Assembly: GCF_900492205.1 (NCBI RefSeq)
Contig: NZ_UEYQ01000014.1
Coordinates: 25,108-89,107 of the forward strand
DNA length: 64,000 bases
Reading direction: 5' to 3'
Source of the DNA: Ciceribacter sp. T2.26MG-112.2
GTDB taxonomy: Bacteria; Pseudomonadota; Alphaproteobacteria; Rhizobiales; Rhizobiaceae
Under the pieces are notes generated by a model. The model searched no databases. It saw nothing but the letters and a program-made list of their open reading frames with translations, and was not told the origin of the DNA. Both the position numbers and the translations under genes were made by a program. Of this stretch, positions 61,509 through 64,000 are shown piece by piece; positions within the stretch are counted from its first letter, which is position 1, and every line of letters begins with the position of its first letter.

Positions 61509-62882
61509 TCAGCCTCGCCGGTTGCCCTCGACCGTCAGGTGAGGGTGGCCTGCGGCGCCGTCGATCAGTTCGTCGGTCGCCTTGTCGTTCCAGCGATAGC
61601 CGAGGATCGCGCCGTCGGGCGCCCCGCCGATCACATTGCCTGAAATCAGTGTCGTGCCCGCCCCCTCGACCACCGAGACGGCGATGCCGACCGGGCAATC
61701 GCGGATGATGTTGGCGCTCGCCACGACATTGCGCAGAAAAGGCCCCCAGCCGAGCATCAGCCCCCATTTCGGTGCCTTCTCGATGACATTGCCGCTCACC
61801 ACGCTATCTGCCTCCACCGCGATGCCGAAACCGAAGCCGGCGCCGTCATGGCTGTAGGGTCCGTCGGGCTTCAGGTTGCGCACGATATTGCCGGTGACGC
61901 TCGACAGGCGGCCGCCCTCGTCGAGATTGACGACGAGAATGCCGTTGGCCGCGCCGTCGACCAGATTGTCGGCGATCAGCGCACCCTCGAAGGAAAATTC
62001 CGCATAGATCGCCGTCTCGCCCGAGCGCAGGCACTGATTGGTGGCGATGGTGACATTGGACGCCGAATTGGCGCGGATCGCCGAAAAGGCGCAATCGGAA
62101 ATCTGATTGTCCGAAATCAGCACATTGTCGGCGCGAAAGAGGTTGATCCCATTGCCGTGCTGCCCGGTGCCGCCGGCCCGCGCGCCGATCCGGGCGATGC
62201 GGTTGCCGCTCACCATGGCGCCGTCCTCGCCCTTGATCCAGCGATGCACCAGGATGCCGCCATTGCCGCAGTCGGTGACGTCATTGTCCTGGATCGAGAG
62301 CGCCTTCGTCTCGATTGCCAGCAGTCCGGCATCGGCGGCGCCGGTGATGCGGCAGCCTTTGACCTTCCCGCCGGACCGCTCCAGTTGCAGGCCGTGCTTG
62401 CGGCTGCCGACGATCTCGCAGTCGCTGACCAGCACCTCGTCGACGGCGCGAAACGAAACCAGCGCATCGGCATAGTCGGCGAGCCAGCGATTGGCGCCGT
62501 CGAGCGTGATGCCGGAGAGCGCCACATGGCGGGCGTCCCGCGCGGTGATCAGATGGCCGTCGCCGGTATAGGTGAGGCGGGTGGCGCCCGGGACGCCGAA
62601 CAGTTTCGTGCCGTCCGGCAGGTCGAGGTTGGAGACCTCATAGGCGCCGGCCGGCAGGAACACCGGCTGTCCGCTGGCGGCGGCGGCATCAAGCAGCGCC
62701 TGCAGCTTGCGGCTCTGGTTGTCGGCGGCCCCCGGCACGATACCGGCCTGCGCGGCATCCAGCGCCCCGCGCAGTTCGGCGGCGATCGGCAGTGGCTGGG
62801 CACGCGCTTGACCGGCGGAAAAACCCAGCCGCAGGGCCGGCAGGCTTGCCAGCCCTTGAAGGATCATCCGCCTGTTCAGCAT
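61509..62882 (-). CDS. Tat-exported parallel-beta-helix repeat protein (TIGR03808 type)
   Basis: A 457-residue protein with a twin-arginine signal MLNRRMILQGLASLPALRLG. A pectate-lyase-like right-handed beta-helix follows, with repeats such as GRKHGLQLERSGGKVKGCRI-like turns (actual: HGLQLERSGGKVKGCRITG) and NVLISDNQISDCAFSAI. I match it to the rhizobial Tat-exported repeat family TIGR03808; no catalytic function is established for that family. ATG 62882 has GGGGAG five bases upstream; ATG 62885 is adjacent. It shares the fold but not the context of NosD. Confidence 0.8.
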   Translation of the reverse strand: MLNRRMILQGLASLPALRLGFSAGQARAQPLPIAAELRGALDAAQAGIVPGAADNQSRKLQALLDAAAASGQPVFLPAGAYEVSNLDLPDGTKLFGVPGATRLTYTGDGHLITARDARHVALSGITLDGANRWLADYADALVSFRAVDEVLVSDCEIVGSRKHGLQLERSGGKVKGCRITGAADAGLLAIETKALSIQDNDVTDCGNGGILVHRWIKGEDGAMVSGNRIARIGARAGGTGQHGNGINLFRADNVLISDNQISDCAFSAIRANSASNVTIATNQCLRSGETAIYAEFSFEGALIADNLVDGAANGILVVNLDEGGRLSSVTGNIVRNLKPDGPYSHDGAGFGFGIAVEADSVVSGNVIEKAPKWGLMLGWGPFLRNVVASANIIRDCPVGIAVSVVEGAGTTLISGNVIGGAPDGAILGYRWNDKATDELIDGAAGHPHLTVEGNRRG

Positions 62883-63096
62883 CATCGCTCCCCGTTGACG
62901 ACCGGCCCAAGGGGCACGAAACGGTTCCCTGCCCATCCGGGACGGCCGGAGCTTGGCCGAAAGCGCCGGGTACGGCAAGCACGGCTGCGACAAATCATCC
63001 GCCTGTCGCCTGGCCGGAACAGTTTGCGCCAGATCAATGCCGGAGCTTTGGCAAGGTCTAGTCTTCAGGTCAGAAAGTAAATCGATGGAGGGCTTC

Positions 63097-63303
63097 ATGC
63101 TTCGTCTTTCCGCAGTTCTTTATATCCTGGTTGCCAGCGCCCTGGGCGGCGCGGCCGTAACGGCCGTCCTTGCCATGCGCATGATGGAGGCTTGGCAGAT
63201 CGCCGGGGCGTTTGCCGCCGGGTGCGTCGTCGCGCTGCCGATCTCGGCCATTCTCGGTCGCAAGATCTACAATGCGATGAAGACCCCTTCGGCGACTGCC
63301 TGA
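63097..63303 (+). CDS. Small two-helix membrane protein
   Basis: A 68-residue protein with two membrane segments (LSAVLYILVASALGGAAVTA and AGAFAAGCVVALPISAILG) and a short charged tail. It is like small rhizobial membrane proteins of unknown role. GGAGGG lies just before ATG 63097, which is preferred over ATG 63085. Stand-alone, convergent with the MarR gene. Confidence 0.7.
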   Translation: MLRLSAVLYILVASALGGAAVTAVLAMRMMEAWQIAGAFAAGCVVALPISAILGRKIYNAMKTPSATA

Positions 63304-63468
63304 CGCAGTCGTTGGACCGCGCGCCGAGCCTGCCGGTGTTCCCTGGGGCGGACCGATGCCGGCGGATGGGGTTCAATCCGCGCGACGCCGACCGGCTTCG
63401 TCTTTGAACGGATGAGGCCGGTCGCAACGGTTCCGCGATAGCCTTGGATGGCCTTTATTCGCGCGTCG

Positions 63469-63984
63469 TTATTCTTCGCCGTCCGTCCTGACCTGCGATT
63501 CCATCTCGAATTGCTGCCGGCGCCGGTCGAATCCGCAGATGAAGCGATCGTAGAGTTCGGCGAAGCGTTCGACATCTTCGGCCGGCCAATCCGCGACGAT
63601 ATCGCGGATCGTGTCCCGCTTCACCTCGTCAGCCTTCTTCAGCAGGTCGTGGCCGACCGGCGTGATGACGATGATGGCCCGCCGCGCGTCCTCCTGTGAA
63701 ACCTCCCGCTTCAGCAATCCCCGGCGCACGAGATCGGCGACGATCCGGCTCGATCGCGACGGATCGACCCGAAGCTCCTCGGCGATCGCCCCGACGGTGG
63801 CCTCCTGGTTCGCCTGCAGGCGCCTGACCGTTCCCACCACATCGAGATGCGAAAGCTCCATGCCGCCGCCGACGCGGCTGATCACCAGATTGCCGATGAA
63901 ACGCCGGCCGATCATCAGCCGCATGCGCGCCATGGCGTTCCCGATGCGGGCAATGGTTTCGGCGGCGGCATGGAGCTTTCGCAT
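63469..63984 (-). CDS. MarR family regulator (start may lie beyond the window)
   Basis: A 171-residue winged-helix regulator. The core is LSHLDVVGTVRRLQANQEATVGAIAEELRVD, then SRSSRIVADLVRRGLLKREVSQEDARRAIIV (recognition helix and wing) and C-terminal dimerisation helices. Upstream of ATG 63984 the frame stays open to the window edge (SHHIE precedes), and no ribosome site is seen, so the true start could be further out. Confidence 0.8.
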   Translation of the reverse strand: MRKLHAAAETIARIGNAMARMRLMIGRRFIGNLVISRVGGGMELSHLDVVGTVRRLQANQEATVGAIAEELRVDPSRSSRIVADLVRRGLLKREVSQEDARRAIIVITPVGHDLLKKADEVKRDTIRDIVADWPAEDVERFAELYDRFICGFDRRRQQFEMESQVRTDGEE

Positions 63985-64000
63985 CTCGATGTGGTGGGAA

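Noticed and set aside
59519..61708. A 729-codon plus-strand frame
   Set aside because: Antisense shadow of the GAF-GGDEF-EAL gene on the minus strand, which carries all catalytic motifs.

Overview
The window is high-GC DNA with the gene families, operon orders and interspersed repeats of an alphaproteobacterium of the Hyphomicrobiales (Rhizobiales), most like a denitrifying member of the Rhizobiaceae such as Shinella, Sinorhizobium or Rhizobium. The supporting signs are a nosRZDFYLX operon, betB-betA, a rhizobial-type flagellin, rhizobial-type asparaginase, a twin-arginine repeat protein of the TIGR03808 type, and several copies of a ~110-bp palindromic intergenic mosaic resembling RIME. No rRNA, CRISPR array, phage or intact insertion sequence was seen.

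Layout. 1-8.0 kb: the 5' end of a DJ-1/PfpI gene, tRNA-Gln(TTG), and a GntR/UTRA regulator divergent from a five-gene operon (two permeases, binding protein, calcineurin-like phosphoesterase, fused double ABC ATPase) with a GTCTAGAC operator between them. 8.1-11.8 kb: a 16-cysteine copper-storage-like protein; a GST/NTF2-like/tautomerase operon divergent from an HxlR regulator; and an exported metallo-beta-lactamase-fold enzyme. The GST and MBL promoters share a gap-free 80-bp homologous block, which suggests one HxlR regulon. 11.9-22.4 kb: nosX-L-Y-F-D-Z-R for N2O reduction, driven from an FNR/FixK/NnrR-type box that also faces a diiron ferritin-like gene, followed by an NsrR-type Rrf2 regulator. 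22.5-30.4 kb: accessory genes (AT-richer sulfotransferase-like gene, secreted small protein, RTX calcium-binding protein, orphan flagellin with palindromic leader, lipoprotein, tRNA-Pro(CGG), HPP-CBS membrane protein plus a DUF6522-like partner).

30.5-38.7 kb: assimilatory sulfate genes: cysN-cysD-cysH on one strand, an Rrf2 regulator, and sbp-cysT-cysW-cysA on the other, covering import, activation to APS and APS reduction. 38.7-40.1 kb: two adjacent type II toxin-antitoxin modules. 40.1-43.5 kb: betA and betB (choline to glycine betaine) separated by a repeat-rich spacer. 43.7-46.1 kb: a putative NO-response unit (group III truncated globin, second NsrR-like regulator, 46-residue membrane protein), then a second LGAHKT sulfotransferase-like gene. 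46.3-64 kb: two cyclic-di-GMP proteins, quinone oxidoreductase, AAA ATPase, TPR/OGT glycosyltransferase, a 24-codon small ORF with a very strong Shine-Dalgarno and its own terminator, DUF3750, asparaginase, SDR/AraC pair, DeoR/DUF4406 pair, VOC, KTSC, GST, TIGR03808 repeat protein and a MarR regulator at the edge.

The main theme is respiratory and nitrosative or electrophile stress physiology: N2O reduction with its copper and flavin maturation factors, two NsrR-type sensors, a truncated globin and a ferritin-like protein that may share nos regulation. These lie next to sulfate assimilation, osmoprotection and cyclic-di-GMP signalling. Assignments rest on motifs, length and context read by eye; no database search was run.
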